Shown here in pieces: positions 26,476-34,450 of a stretch of 64,000 nt of DNA. The DNA comes from Allobosea sp. OK403 (GTDB lineage: Bacteria > Pseudomonadota > Alphaproteobacteria > Rhizobiales > Beijerinckiaceae). Location of the stretch: assembly GCF_900113835.1 (NCBI RefSeq), contig NZ_FOQV01000001.1, forward strand, positions 1-64,000. The letters are read 5' to 3'. Position 1 is the first letter of the stretch, and each line of letters begins with the position of its first letter. The notes beneath the pieces are model-generated. The model searched no databases. It was not told where the DNA came from and saw only the letters and a list, made by a program, of their open reading frames with translations. A program made the position numbers and the translations under genes.

Positions 26476-26506
26476 GCCCGGAAGGCAGCGTAGCTGCCCT
26501 CCGGGC
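26476..26506 (-). terminator. Hairpin between the binding-protein gene and ggt
   Basis: Stem 26476-26489 with 26493-26506 (GCCCGGA.GGCAGC arms, one mismatch) and a 3-nt loop. It sits 9 nt after the stop of the minus-strand binding-protein gene. No T-run follows. It may terminate transcription or protect the upstream mRNA. Confidence 0.6.
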
Positions 26507-26514
26507 CTGCGTTG

Positions 26515-28101
26515 TCAGCCCTTGCGCAGATTGGTGAAGACGGGAACGCCGTTCAGCATGCCGGTCAAGTTCTTGCGATAGGCGACGGGCTGGAAATACT
26601 GCCCGGCCGGGACATAGGGCACATCCTGCATCGCCTGCAGTTCGATCTCGCGGGCGATCGCTTTCTGCTCTGCCAGAGTTGCCGCCTCGAGCCAGCGGGC
26701 GCGCAGCGCCTCGATCTGCGGGCTTTCGGGCCAGCCGGGGCCAGCTTTTGGACCATTGCCGCGCAAGGGCGAGCTCGTCGCCGGCGAGCCGAGATCGAGT
26801 CCCGACCAGTAGGTGACGTAGCAGCTCCAGCCACCTTGCTCGATCGGGGTGCGATTGGTGATGCGCTGCAGGACCGTGCCCCAATCGGCCGCGACGAAGT
26901 CGACATTCGCACCGATCTGACGCAAGGCGTCGGCCGCAACATCGCAAACCAGCGAGATGCGCGGCACGTCCTGGGCCGCGAGGAAGACGATGCGCTCGCC
27001 CTTATAGCCCGCGTCGGTCAGCTCCTGCTTGAGCTTTCCGAAATCCTTCGGCCCTTTCAGTGCCGACGCCACGGCGTCCGACGCCATCGGCGAGTTGCTG
27101 GGAAAGAAACCCATGCTGCTGCGCTCTACCTTGGGATCGCCGCCGCAGACCGCGTCCATGCAGGCCTGCTGGTCGAGAGCCTTGAGGATCACGCGTCGGA
27201 TGGCCGGGTTGTTGAACGGCGCCTGGCTATGGTTGAGGCGCAGTTGGCCGGCCATGCCGCTCGCATCCTTGACCTCGACGACGATGTTGGGATCCTTCCG
27301 CAGCAGCGGCAGCAGGTCGATCAACGGCTGCTCGATCCAGTCCACGGCTCCGGTCTGGAGCGCTGAGACCGCGGTCGCAGCGTCCGGCATGACGTTGAAC
27401 TCGATGCGATCGAGATAGGGCGTGCGCGGCCCCGCCGTGAAGCTCGGCGTGCCGCTGGGACGCGGCACATAGCCCTGATGACGGGCATAGACATGGCGAG
27501 CGCCCGAAACGCGCTCTTCCTTGACATAGCGGAACGGGCCAGACCCGATCGCCTCCGGGATCTGCTTGAACGGGTCGGTCTCGGCCAGGCGCTCGGGCAT
27601 GATCGCGGCGACGAGCGCGCTCGGGCGCGCCAAGGCCGCCGGCAGCAGCGGGAACGGCTTCCTCAGCCGGAAGACGATGGTGCGGTCGTCAGGTGCCGAG
27701 AGCTCGTCGGTCACCGCCATCAGCGCCTGGCCGAAGGCATCGCGCGCGCCCCAGCGCTTGATCGAGGCGACGGCGTCGCGCGCCAGCACCTTGGCTCCGT
27801 CATGGAAGACCAGGCCCGGCCGCAGCGTCAGGGTCCAGCGCTTGCCGTCATCATCGACGACATGGCCTTCGACCATCTGCGGCTGCGGCTGCAGGGTCTC
27901 GTCGAGCCCATAGAGCGTGTCCCAGACCAGGAGCGCATGGGTGCGCGTCGAATAGCCGGTCGTCCAGATCGGATCGATGATCGCGACATCGGAATAGGGC
28001 ACGAAACGCAGGGTTTTGGCGTCCTGCGCAAGCGCGACATGCGGCGCCGCAGGCAGGAAGGTTGCAGCGGCGGAGGCTTTCAGAAACTGGCGTCTGTCCA
28101 T
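26515..28101 (-). CDS. Peptide/nickel-type ABC substrate-binding protein, orphan, Tat signal
   Basis: A 528-residue extracellular solute-binding protein of family 5 (DppA/OppA class). The ATG at 28101 follows a GGGGA site and starts a twin-arginine signal MDRRQFLKASAAATFLPAAP ending at ALAQ. The family signature region reads LTLRPGLVFHDGAKVLARDAV. Near the C-terminus, YVPAGQYFQPVAYRKNLTG is also typical. No permease or ATPase genes are adjacent; the complete dpp-like set further on encodes its own binding protein. It is likely expressed with the downstream ggt gene or under the neighbouring GntR regulator. Confidence 0.9.
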   Translation of the reverse strand: MDRRQFLKASAAATFLPAAPHVALAQDAKTLRFVPYSDVAIIDPIWTTGYSTRTHALLVWDTLYGLDETLQPQPQMVEGHVVDDDGKRWTLTLRPGLVFHDGAKVLARDAVASIKRWGARDAFGQALMAVTDELSAPDDRTIVFRLRKPFPLLPAALARPSALVAAIMPERLAETDPFKQIPEAIGSGPFRYVKEERVSGARHVYARHQGYVPRPSGTPSFTAGPRTPYLDRIEFNVMPDAATAVSALQTGAVDWIEQPLIDLLPLLRKDPNIVVEVKDASGMAGQLRLNHSQAPFNNPAIRRVILKALDQQACMDAVCGGDPKVERSSMGFFPSNSPMASDAVASALKGPKDFGKLKQELTDAGYKGERIVFLAAQDVPRISLVCDVAADALRQIGANVDFVAADWGTVLQRITNRTPIEQGGWSCYVTYWSGLDLGSPATSSPLRGNGPKAGPGWPESPQIEALRARWLEAATLAEQKAIAREIELQAMQDVPYVPAGQYFQPVAYRKNLTGMLNGVPVFTNLRKG

Positions 28102-28205
28102 GTCATTCCCCTGTAGTTGATGTCTTGTGCTCGGCGTGCAGGCCGCTGCGGGCCCTTGTCGCGCCTGAAATCGGATCGCCTTGGCGAGCCCCTCCCGATA
28201 TGTGG

Positions 28206-28928
28206 CTAAGGCAGCTGCACTGCGCTCGAAGCCGCCTGGCCGGCGCGGCGCGGCGTGCCGGTCGCGAGATTGCCGCTGCGCAGGAACTCGGCGAGCCTTT
28301 GCGCCGTGCGCATCACATGGTCGCGCATGGTCTGCTCCGCGAAGGCGGCATCGCCCGTCTTCATAGCGTCGACCACGACATGCTGGGTCTGGGTGGCGGT
28401 GCGCGGCCGGTCGATATGGTGGAGCCAGACGCGCATATAGGGCTCGACGGCGATATGCAGCGCCGAGATTTGCCGCACGAGCTTCGGCCGGCCGCTGAGT
28501 CTGCAGATATATTCGTGGAAGGCCTGGTGATGGCTCAGCCAATCGCCGCCGCCGGCCTCGCCGCTGCGTTCCATCCGCTGCATGAAGCTGTCGAGTTCGG
28601 CCAGAACCGCGGCATCGACGCGCGGCATGGCGAGGCGGACCGCCAGCCCCTCGAGCACCGAGCGGATCTCGAAGCTCTCGAAGATCTCATCGATGGTCAG
28701 GCCGGACACCACACAGCCGCGGTTGGGCCGGATCATGACGAGCCCTTCATTGGCGAGGCGCTGGAACGCCTCGCGCACCGGCATGCGGCTCATCGCCAGT
28801 TCCTGCGCGATCGTCTCCGGGATTAGCCGCTCGCCCGGCTGATAACGCCCGACGCGGATGGCCTGGAGAATCGCGAGATAGGCCTCCTCCTGCGCCGTGG
28901 CGGCCGAAGATGTCCGTCCAAAGCTCAT
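28206..28928 (-). CDS. GntR-family regulator (FCD domain)
   Basis: A 240-residue GntR/FadR-type regulator. The winged helix spans residues 14-75 (AILQAIRVGRYQPGERLIPE; MSRMPVREAFQRLANEGLV), followed by an all-helical FCD effector domain with HHQAFHEYI. The ATG at 28928 has GGGAG upstream. It precedes the orphan oligopeptide-type binding protein and ggt on the same strand with a 104-bp gap. A 34-bp palindrome lies 42 bp upstream of its start, suggesting autoregulation. Confidence 0.88.
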   Translation of the reverse strand: MSFGRTSSAATAQEEAYLAILQAIRVGRYQPGERLIPETIAQELAMSRMPVREAFQRLANEGLVMIRPNRGCVVSGLTIDEIFESFEIRSVLEGLAVRLAMPRVDAAVLAELDSFMQRMERSGEAGGGDWLSHHQAFHEYICRLSGRPKLVRQISALHIAVEPYMRVWLHHIDRPRTATQTQHVVVDAMKTGDAAFAEQTMRDHVMRTAQRLAEFLRSGNLATGTPRRAGQAASSAVQLP

Positions 28929-28969
28929 GGACCGGCTCCCTGCGAGAGCGCCGCCAAGGACGGCGGCGC

Positions 28970-29003
28970 TCGATTGCATCACTGTATCCAGTGATGCAAT
29001 CGA
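28970..29003. promoter_or_regulatory. Palindromic operator upstream of gntR
   Basis: Perfect 15-bp arms (28970-28984 and 28989-29003, core CGATTGCATCACTG) around TATC. The position in the gntR promoter region and the perfect symmetry suggest the binding site of the encoded regulator. Confidence 0.65.
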
Positions 29004-29261
29004 AGGGGAGAGAAGGCAAGCGCCTGGCCTGCTGCAATGCTGCGCAACAGTGCCTGAACTTTTGACCTGTCTGTGTGAGCTGCCTTCAGCGCGAGCGGTC
29101 GGGGGGCGGTTGTGTCGTGTTCTGCAGGGAAAAGTGGTGGCGGGAGTGCGGCATGCAGCTTGGCGACAGGCCAATCCATGGCGCTCACCATGCGTTCGAA
29201 ATGGCTCTCGGACGTCTCCATCGCTTCCGCGCCATGGCAGCCGCTCGCTGCGCGGCCACTC

Positions 29262-30425
29262 TCAGCTCGGTCCGGCGCCTTCGCGGCGGAGGCGGACGTG
29301 TCCTGCCAAATGTCGCAGGGTGAGTTCGAGCCCGATATGCGAGAACTCGGTTGCTGCGGCCTCTGCCGCCTGTTCGGCGGGCTCCACGAGGCGCGCGAAC
29401 ATCGCGGTTTCGTAGGCTCGCACGGCGTTCTTCCAGTTCCCGTCTTCGATGAGGTGGCGTGCAAGCTCGGCCGCATCGAGCATGGCGGCGTTCACGCCTT
29501 CACCTCCGAAGGGCGACATGACATGGGCGGCATCGCCGATGAGGGTTATGCCAGCCCGGTTGGGCCAGTGGTGGCCGACCGGCATTGCATGGATCGGCCG
29601 GGGAACGATCTGGTCGTTGCTGGCCCAAATGAGATCGAGCACCTCCGGCGCCCAGCCCTCGAATTCGGCGGCGAGGCGGGCGCGAGCCGAGGCCGGCGAG
29701 GCGAAGTCGAATGTCGTCGTCGCCCAGTCCGGGGGCACGCGGAAGATCGCATAGCCCCGCAGATGGGCGTCGCCGTTTCGCTGGACGATCAAGGCCCGGC
29801 CATCGCCCTGGATGTCGGCCTTGCCACGCCCGACCAGGCGGGACAGTGCCGGGTGCCGCTCGTCGACCGCGTCGATGCCGAATTCGATGAAGGTCAGGCC
29901 GGAATATTGCGGCTTGTAGGCCGAAACCAGAGGGCGAACGCGGGACCAGGCGCCGTCGGCGCCGACGACGAGATCGAAGGGGCCGACGGTCTCGTCGTCG
30001 AAGACGAGATCATAGGCGCCATCCTCACGCGCCTGCACCTCGCGCAAAACATGATCCCAGCGGATGGACCCGGCCGGCAGCGAAGCCAGCAGGAGCTCGC
30101 GAAGCGCGGTCCGGTCGACCTCCGGCCGGTCGCCGTCGGCAGCCTTGTCATCGGCGAACAGCAATGCACCTGTCTTGTCGTAGACGCGGCTGCCCTGGTC
30201 TTCGTAGCGCGCGATCAACCGAAACCCGTCCGTCAAGCCGGCGCGTTCAAGCGCGAGCTGGCCTGAATCGGCGTGAAGATCGAGCGTTCCGCCTTGCGCC
30301 CGTGCCAGCGCATGCGCGTCCCGCTCGAACAGGGCCGTAGGAATTCCGTCGAGATGGAGGAGGCGGGCCAGCATCAGGCCGCCGGGCCCGGCGCCGATGA
30401 TGGCGATGCGGGGGATTTGGATCAT
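29262..30425 (-). CDS. FAD-dependent monooxygenase, TetX-like
   Basis: A class A flavoprotein monooxygenase. From the ATG at 30425 it is 387 residues; a start at 30440 would add five. The Rossmann motif AIIGAGPGG is at residues 7-15. The DLHADSGQLALERAG segment and GDAAHVMSPFGGEGVNAAMLDA (FAD ribityl binding) closely follow the TetX/aromatic hydroxylase pattern. It is divergent from a MarR regulator, as is common for xenobiotic-inducible oxidases. Whether it inactivates tetracyclines cannot be said; most chromosomal relatives act on other substrates. Confidence 0.85.
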   Translation of the reverse strand: MIQIPRIAIIGAGPGGLMLARLLHLDGIPTALFERDAHALARAQGGTLDLHADSGQLALERAGLTDGFRLIARYEDQGSRVYDKTGALLFADDKAADGDRPEVDRTALRELLLASLPAGSIRWDHVLREVQAREDGAYDLVFDDETVGPFDLVVGADGAWSRVRPLVSAYKPQYSGLTFIEFGIDAVDERHPALSRLVGRGKADIQGDGRALIVQRNGDAHLRGYAIFRVPPDWATTTFDFASPASARARLAAEFEGWAPEVLDLIWASNDQIVPRPIHAMPVGHHWPNRAGITLIGDAAHVMSPFGGEGVNAAMLDAAELARHLIEDGNWKNAVRAYETAMFARLVEPAEQAAEAAATEFSHIGLELTLRHLAGHVRLRREGAGPS

Positions 30426-30447
30426 GGACAGGGTTCTCATGCTGATT

Positions 30448-30465
30448 TATATAGGTAGCTATATA
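30448..30465. promoter_or_regulatory. Probable MarR operator
   Basis: Inverted repeat TATATAG-GTAG-CTATATA with perfect 7-bp arms in the 74-bp gap between the divergent monooxygenase and marR genes. It is AT-rich, unlike its surroundings, and of typical MarR-site length. Confidence 0.6.
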
Positions 30466-30499
30466 GATAAACATAGGTGCCAATGCAAATGAGAAGGCC

Positions 30500-30955
30500 A
30501 TGACCGATTGGGACCTGTTCGCGACGCCTGCGCCCCTCATCAACATGGCATCCCGCAGCTTCGCGCGGCTCGCCGAACGCCGGATAAAGGCTCTTGGATT
30601 CAGCGCCGGCCAATTGCCGGTGCTCTATCTTCTGAGGGACGGCTCGGCGATGTCGCAAAAGGACCTGACGCTGTTTGCAAGGATCGAGCAGCCGTCGATG
30701 GCGCAAATGCTGGCGCGGATGGAGCGTGACGGGCTGATCCAGCGTACGCCCGATCCGAATGATGGCCGCAGCAGCCTTGTCTCGCTGACCGAGGCTGCCC
30801 TGGCAAAGCTCCCCATGGCACGCGAGGCCTTGAAGGAAGGCAGCGAGGCTGCCTTGGCCGGCTTCAGCGACGACGAGGTCGCAAGCTTGATCGGTTTGAT
30901 GCGGCACCTGAACCAGAACCTGGACCGGATGGTGGCGGCGGAAGTCGCCTCGTAG
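30500..30955 (+). CDS. MarR-family transcriptional regulator
   Basis: A 151-residue MarR protein. The winged helix reads LPVLYLLRDGSAMSQKDLTLFARIEQPSMAQMLARMERDGLI (about residues 39-80), followed by the wing DPNDGRSSLVSLTEAA. N- and C-terminal helices for dimerisation are present. Being divergent from the TetX-like gene with a palindrome between them indicates repression of both genes, relieved by a small phenolic or drug-like ligand. Confidence 0.88.
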   Translation: MTDWDLFATPAPLINMASRSFARLAERRIKALGFSAGQLPVLYLLRDGSAMSQKDLTLFARIEQPSMAQMLARMERDGLIQRTPDPNDGRSSLVSLTEAALAKLPMAREALKEGSEAALAGFSDDEVASLIGLMRHLNQNLDRMVAAEVAS

Positions 30956-31038
30956 GAGCGGGCATCCGCCAACTGCCGGGCAGGGCATGTTCGCTGCAGC
31001 CGTTGACGATTGCCATATCACGCACTATTTGAAGTTAC

Positions 31039-31503
31039 ATGAAGCGTGACAGTCGACTATCCGGTGTGCTCCATGTGCTGCTACACATGGCGGAACATGA
31101 TGGCCTGGTGACCTCGGAGGTGCTGGCAAGAGCGATGGGCACCAATCCGGTCGTGGTCCGCAGGGTCATGGCCGGCTTGCGCGAGCAGGGCTATGTGCGC
31201 TCCGAGAAGGGGCATGGCGGCGGTTGGACGCTGGCGCGGGATCTGGCCGAGATCACGCTGCGCGATATCTATGATGCGCTTGGCCGCCCCACGCTCCTGG
31301 CGATGGGCAACCGCACGGAGGCGCCGGGCTGCCTTGTCGAACAGGCCGTGAATGCGGCGCTCGACACGGCCTTTCGAGAGGCGGAGGCGCTTCTGCTGTC
31401 CCGCCTTGGCGGCGTCACGCTCGCAGCGCTCAGCGCCGATTTTCACGCCCGTCTGACTGCGCGCCCGGGCTTATCCCGAACGGAGATCGATCATGCCGGT
31501 TAA
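31039..31503 (+). CDS. Rrf2-family regulator without the cysteine cluster
   Basis: A 154-residue Rrf2 protein. The winged helix includes [24 protein letters not shown] and the wing [12 protein letters not shown]. Only one Cys (PGCLVEQ) is present, so the Fe-S-binding three-Cys motif of IscR/NsrR is missing and the protein resembles the YwnA branch. Its end overlaps the start of the methyltransferase gene by 11 bp, so the two are co-expressed. Confidence 0.87.
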   Translation: MKRDSRLSGVLHVLLHMAEHDGLVTSEVLARAMGTNPVVVRRVMAGLREQGYVRSEKGHGGGWTLARDLAEITLRDIYDALGRPTLLAMGNRTEAPGCLVEQAVNAALDTAFREAEALLLSRLGGVTLAALSADFHARLTARPGLSRTEIDHAG

Positions 31504-32194
31504 GGATGGCGCCCAGCACTTCTTGGAGGTCTTCTCCGATCCCGAGCGCGTCGCCCGCTATGTGGACGGTCCCCGTCGCTATGTGCCTGGCCTTGCCGAT
31601 CTTCACCGCATGACGGGGATCCTGCTCGCGGAGCGCGCGCCGCGAGATGCCAGGGTTCTCGTCCTGGGGGCAGGCGGTGGGCTGGAACTGAAGGCTCTGG
31701 CGGAGGCGCATCCGGAATGGAGCTTCGTCGGTGTCGATCCATCCGCGGAAATGCTGGGGCTGGCAGCCCATACGCTGGGTCCGCTGGGCGCACGCGTGGA
31801 GCTGGTTCAGGGCTATATCGAGGATGCACCGCCAGGGCCTTTCGACGCGGCGACCTGCTTGCTGACGCTGCATTTCCTCGCTTCCGACGAGCGGCGGCGG
31901 ACGGCGAGCGACATGCGGCGCCGGCTCAAGCCGGGCGCGCCGCTCGTAGTGGCCCATGGCAGTTTTCCGCAGGGGCAAGACGGGAGGGCGCTCTGGTTGT
32001 CGCGCTATGCGGCTTTCGCGATCACGTCGGGCGTCGACCCAGACCAGGCGAATGCGGCCCGAACCGCGGTCGACACCAGCGTGAGCATGCTCAGTCCGGA
32101 GCAGGACGAAGCGATCCTGCGCGAGGCCGGGTTTGCGGATGTGGCGCTGTTCTTTGCCGCCTTCACATGGCGCGGCTGGATCGCGCATGCGTGA
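31493..32194 (+). CDS. Class I SAM-dependent methyltransferase
   Basis: A 233-residue methyltransferase. The SAM-binding motif I is VLVLGAGGG (about residues 54-62), the acidic loop is [10 protein letters not shown] and motif IV is [11 protein letters not shown]. The start ATG lies inside the end of the Rrf2 gene. YwnA-type Rrf2/methyltransferase pairs are common, but the substrate is unknown. Confidence 0.85.
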   Translation: MPVKDGAQHFLEVFSDPERVARYVDGPRRYVPGLADLHRMTGILLAERAPRDARVLVLGAGGGLELKALAEAHPEWSFVGVDPSAEMLGLAAHTLGPLGARVELVQGYIEDAPPGPFDAATCLLTLHFLASDERRRTASDMRRRLKPGAPLVVAHGSFPQGQDGRALWLSRYAAFAITSGVDPDQANAARTAVDTSVSMLSPEQDEAILREAGFADVALFFAAFTWRGWIAHA

Positions 32195-32244
32195 CGATGA
32201 AGGATAGCGTCGGGCGTTGCGACCGGGCCTTGCTGTTTATCCTC

Positions 32245-32376
32245 GGAACCACGCCGTCATCCTGGCCGTAGCGAAGCGGAGCGCCGGGATCCATCGGAGG
32301 CCCATCCTTTGACGGGGCTGGCTCTACGATGGATCCCGGGACGACCTCCGGTCGCCCAGGATGACCGGGTGGTTCC
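32245..32376. repeat. Long imperfect palindromic repeat (CGTCATCCTGG type)
   Basis: Outer arms GAACCACGCCGTCATCCTGG and CCAGGATGACCGGGTGGTTC enclose a further GGGATCCATCGG/ATGGATCCC inversion. It shares arms with 44837-44952. It fills the gap between the convergent methyltransferase and dppF-like genes and may act as a terminator. Confidence 0.75.
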
Positions 32377-32399
32377 GGGGAGAAGCGATATCGGGACGC

Positions 32400-33371
32400 T
32401 TACGCCGCCCGGACGAAGCAGGCGGCCTGGGTTCCAGATTGCGCGTCTTTCAGGGCAGGGCGCATTGTTGCGCAGATATCGACGCGGATCGGGCAGCGGC
32501 TGATGAAGGGACAGCCCGGCGGCGGCGAGAGCGGGCTCGGCAGGTCGCCGGTCAGGATGATCTTTTCCCTGCGGCGCTGCAGGACCGGGTCCGGCAGCGG
32601 GATCGCCGAGAGCAGCGCCTGGGTATAGGGGTGCCGCGGCGCCTCGAACATCGCGTCGATCGGCCCGCTTTCCGCGACCGTGCCGAGATAGAGCACCATC
32701 GCCTCGTCGGCGACGTGCCGCACCACCGAGAGATCATGCGAGATGAAGAGATAAGCGAGATCGAGCTCGCGTTGCAGCTCCAATAGCAGATTCAGCACCT
32801 GCGAGCGGATCGAGACGTCGAGCGCCGAGACCGGCTCGTCGAGGATCAGGAGGCGTGGCGACAAGGCAAGCGCGCGGGCGATGACGACGCGCTGGCGCTG
32901 GCCGCCCGAGAGCGCGCTCGGCAGGCGCTCGCTGAAGGCTGCGGGCAAGCCGACCCGGTCGAGCAGTTCGATCACCCGCCTGCGCCGGTCGTTTCGCGAC
33001 CAGCCGGCGATGGCGAGCGGCTCGGCGATGCTGTCGCTGATGCTCATCTTTGGGTCGAGCGCGGCGCTGGGGTCCTGGAAGACGATCTGGATCTCCTGCG
33101 CCAAGGCCGCCCGGTCGCGGCCTTTGAGCCCGGTGACGTCGCGCCCGTCGAACAGGATCGTGCCGCCTGTCGCCTGCTCCAGCCCGATCACGGCATAGGC
33201 GGTGGTCGACTTGCCGCAGCCGGATTCGCCGACCAGCGCGAGCGTGCGCCCGGCATGGACGTCGAAGGAGACGCCGTCCACCGCCTTGACCACGCCGCCG
33301 CGCGCGCCGACGCCCTGGCGCAGCTTGAAATGGACCTTGAGGTCGCGGACCTGCAGCAGCGGCGCGCTCAT
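32400..33371 (-). CDS. Dipeptide/oligopeptide ABC transporter ATPase (DppF-like)
   Basis: A 323-residue ATPase. Walker A GESGCGKST lies at residues 48-56, the Q-loop FQDPSAALDP near 118, the signature ALSGGQRQR near 162 and Walker B LLILDEPVSALD near 183. The C-terminal oligopeptide domain holds CPFISRCPIRVDIC, whose cysteines bind an Fe-S cluster in some relatives. The start overlaps the dppD-like stop by 4 bp. It is the last gene of the nine-gene operon. Confidence 0.92.
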   Translation of the reverse strand: MSAPLLQVRDLKVHFKLRQGVGARGGVVKAVDGVSFDVHAGRTLALVGESGCGKSTTAYAVIGLEQATGGTILFDGRDVTGLKGRDRAALAQEIQIVFQDPSAALDPKMSISDSIAEPLAIAGWSRNDRRRRVIELLDRVGLPAAFSERLPSALSGGQRQRVVIARALALSPRLLILDEPVSALDVSIRSQVLNLLLELQRELDLAYLFISHDLSVVRHVADEAMVLYLGTVAESGPIDAMFEAPRHPYTQALLSAIPLPDPVLQRRREKIILTGDLPSPLSPPPGCPFISRCPIRVDICATMRPALKDAQSGTQAACFVRAA

Positions 33372-34450
33372 GCCAAGGCCTCGACGCGGGCCGAGTGCCA
33401 GCAGGCGGCGGCATGGCTAGAGCATGTCCGCGTTTCTCCGAAGCGCGGAAATGCTCTGCTTTCTTGTTTTATCGCATTGTCTTCACGCGAACCGGTGTCC
33501 ACTTCGCTCGAAAATGCTCTGGCCTCGACCAGCGCCAAGGGCGGCGCCTCAAGGCAGGCCTCGTCGGCGAGCGGGCAGCGCGAGCGGAAGCGGCAGCCAT
33601 CGGGCCAGGCGCCGGCGCTCGGCACCATGCCCTCGATGGTGCGCAAAATCGCCTTGCGCTGGCCCTGCAAGGTCGGGATCGTCGCCAGCAGCAGCTTGGT
33701 ATAGGGGTGGCGCGGCGCGGCGAAGATCGGCTCGACCGGTCCGCTCTCGACGATGCGGCCGCCATACATCACGCAGACATCGTCGGCGAGATCGGCGACG
33801 ACACCCATGTCATGGGTGATCAGCACGATCGCGGTGCCGACCTCCTCGCGCAGGCGGCGCATCAGATCGAGGATCTGCGCCTGGATCGTCACGTCGAGCG
33901 CCGTCGTCGGCTCGTCGGCGATCAGCAGGGCCGGGCGGCAGATCAGGGCCGAGGCGATCATGATGCGCTGGCACATGCCGCCGGAGAGCTCGAAGGGATA
34001 TTGCCGCGCCCGCCGCTCCGCATCGGGAATGCCGACACGGGTCATCATCGCGATGGCTTCCGCGCGCGCGGCCTTCCCCGAAAGTCCGCGGTGCAGGATC
34101 AACGCCTCCTCGACCTGCTCGCCGACGCGCATCAGCGGGTTCAGCGAGGCGACCGGCTCCTGGAAGATGATCGTCGCTTCATTGCCCCGCACCTGCGACA
34201 GAGCGGCCTCGCCCAGGCCGGTCAGGTCGCGCCCGTTCAATCGGATCGCGCCCTGCTTGATCCGTGCCGCCTTCGGCAGCAGGCCGAGCACCGACAGGGC
34301 CGTCAGGCTCTTGCCGCAGCCGGATTCGCCGACGATGGCGAGGATGCGGCCGGAGCCGACCGCAAGCGAGACATGGTCGACGATGCGGTTGCCGTCGATC
34401 TCGATGACGAGATCGTCGATCGCCAGGACGTGAGCGTCGGTCGTCATCAT
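33368..34450 (-). CDS. Dipeptide/oligopeptide ABC transporter ATPase (DppD-like) with an in-frame palindromic-element insertion
   Basis: A 360-residue ATPase. Walker A GESGCGKS lies at residues 41-48, the Q-loop FQEPVASLNP is present, the signature is ELSGGMCQR and Walker B is LLIADEPTTALD. The C-terminal oligopeptide domain is GCRFRSRCPLADEAC. After LALVEA (residue 310) come 34 residues encoded by a 102-bp palindromic element (311-344), and then the normal tail SHAAACWHSARVEALA resumes in frame. Removing the element restores a typical DppD ending. Start ATG 34450 overlaps the upstream ggt stop (ATGA). The inserted segment is at the C-terminus, after the nucleotide-binding domain, so activity is probably kept. 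Confidence 0.92.
   Translation of the reverse strand: MMTTDAHVLAIDDLVIEIDGNRIVDHVSLAVGSGRILAIVGESGCGKSLTALSVLGLLPKAARIKQGAIRLNGRDLTGLGEAALSQVRGNEATIIFQEPVASLNPLMRVGEQVEEALILHRGLSGKAARAEAIAMMTRVGIPDAERRARQYPFELSGGMCQRIMIASALICRPALLIADEPTTALDVTIQAQILDLMRRLREEVGTAIVLITHDMGVVADLADDVCVMYGGRIVESGPVEPIFAAPRHPYTKLLLATIPTLQGQRKAILRTIEGMVPSAGAWPDGCRFRSRCPLADEACLEAPPLALVEARAFSSEVDTGSREDNAIKQESRAFPRFGETRTCSSHAAACWHSARVEALA
33419..33520 (-). repeat. Dispersed palindromic element, copy 4 (composite, 102 bp, inside dppD)
   Basis: Read on the minus strand, it starts AGAGCATTTTCGAGCGAAGT and continues through ACCGGTTCGCGTGAAG. It ends with a second palindromic module bounded by AGAGCAT and ATGCTCT (33419-33457). 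Its length is 34 codons, with no stop in the host frame. Confidence 0.92.

Noticed and set aside
29262..30425. Tetracycline resistance gene tet(X)
   Set aside because: Fold and motifs are TetX-like, but identity cannot be judged as high and related flavoenzymes have many substrates.
31039..31503. IscR/NsrR-like Fe-S regulator
   Set aside because: Only one cysteine is present, so the three-Cys cluster motif is missing; it is called a general Rrf2 protein.
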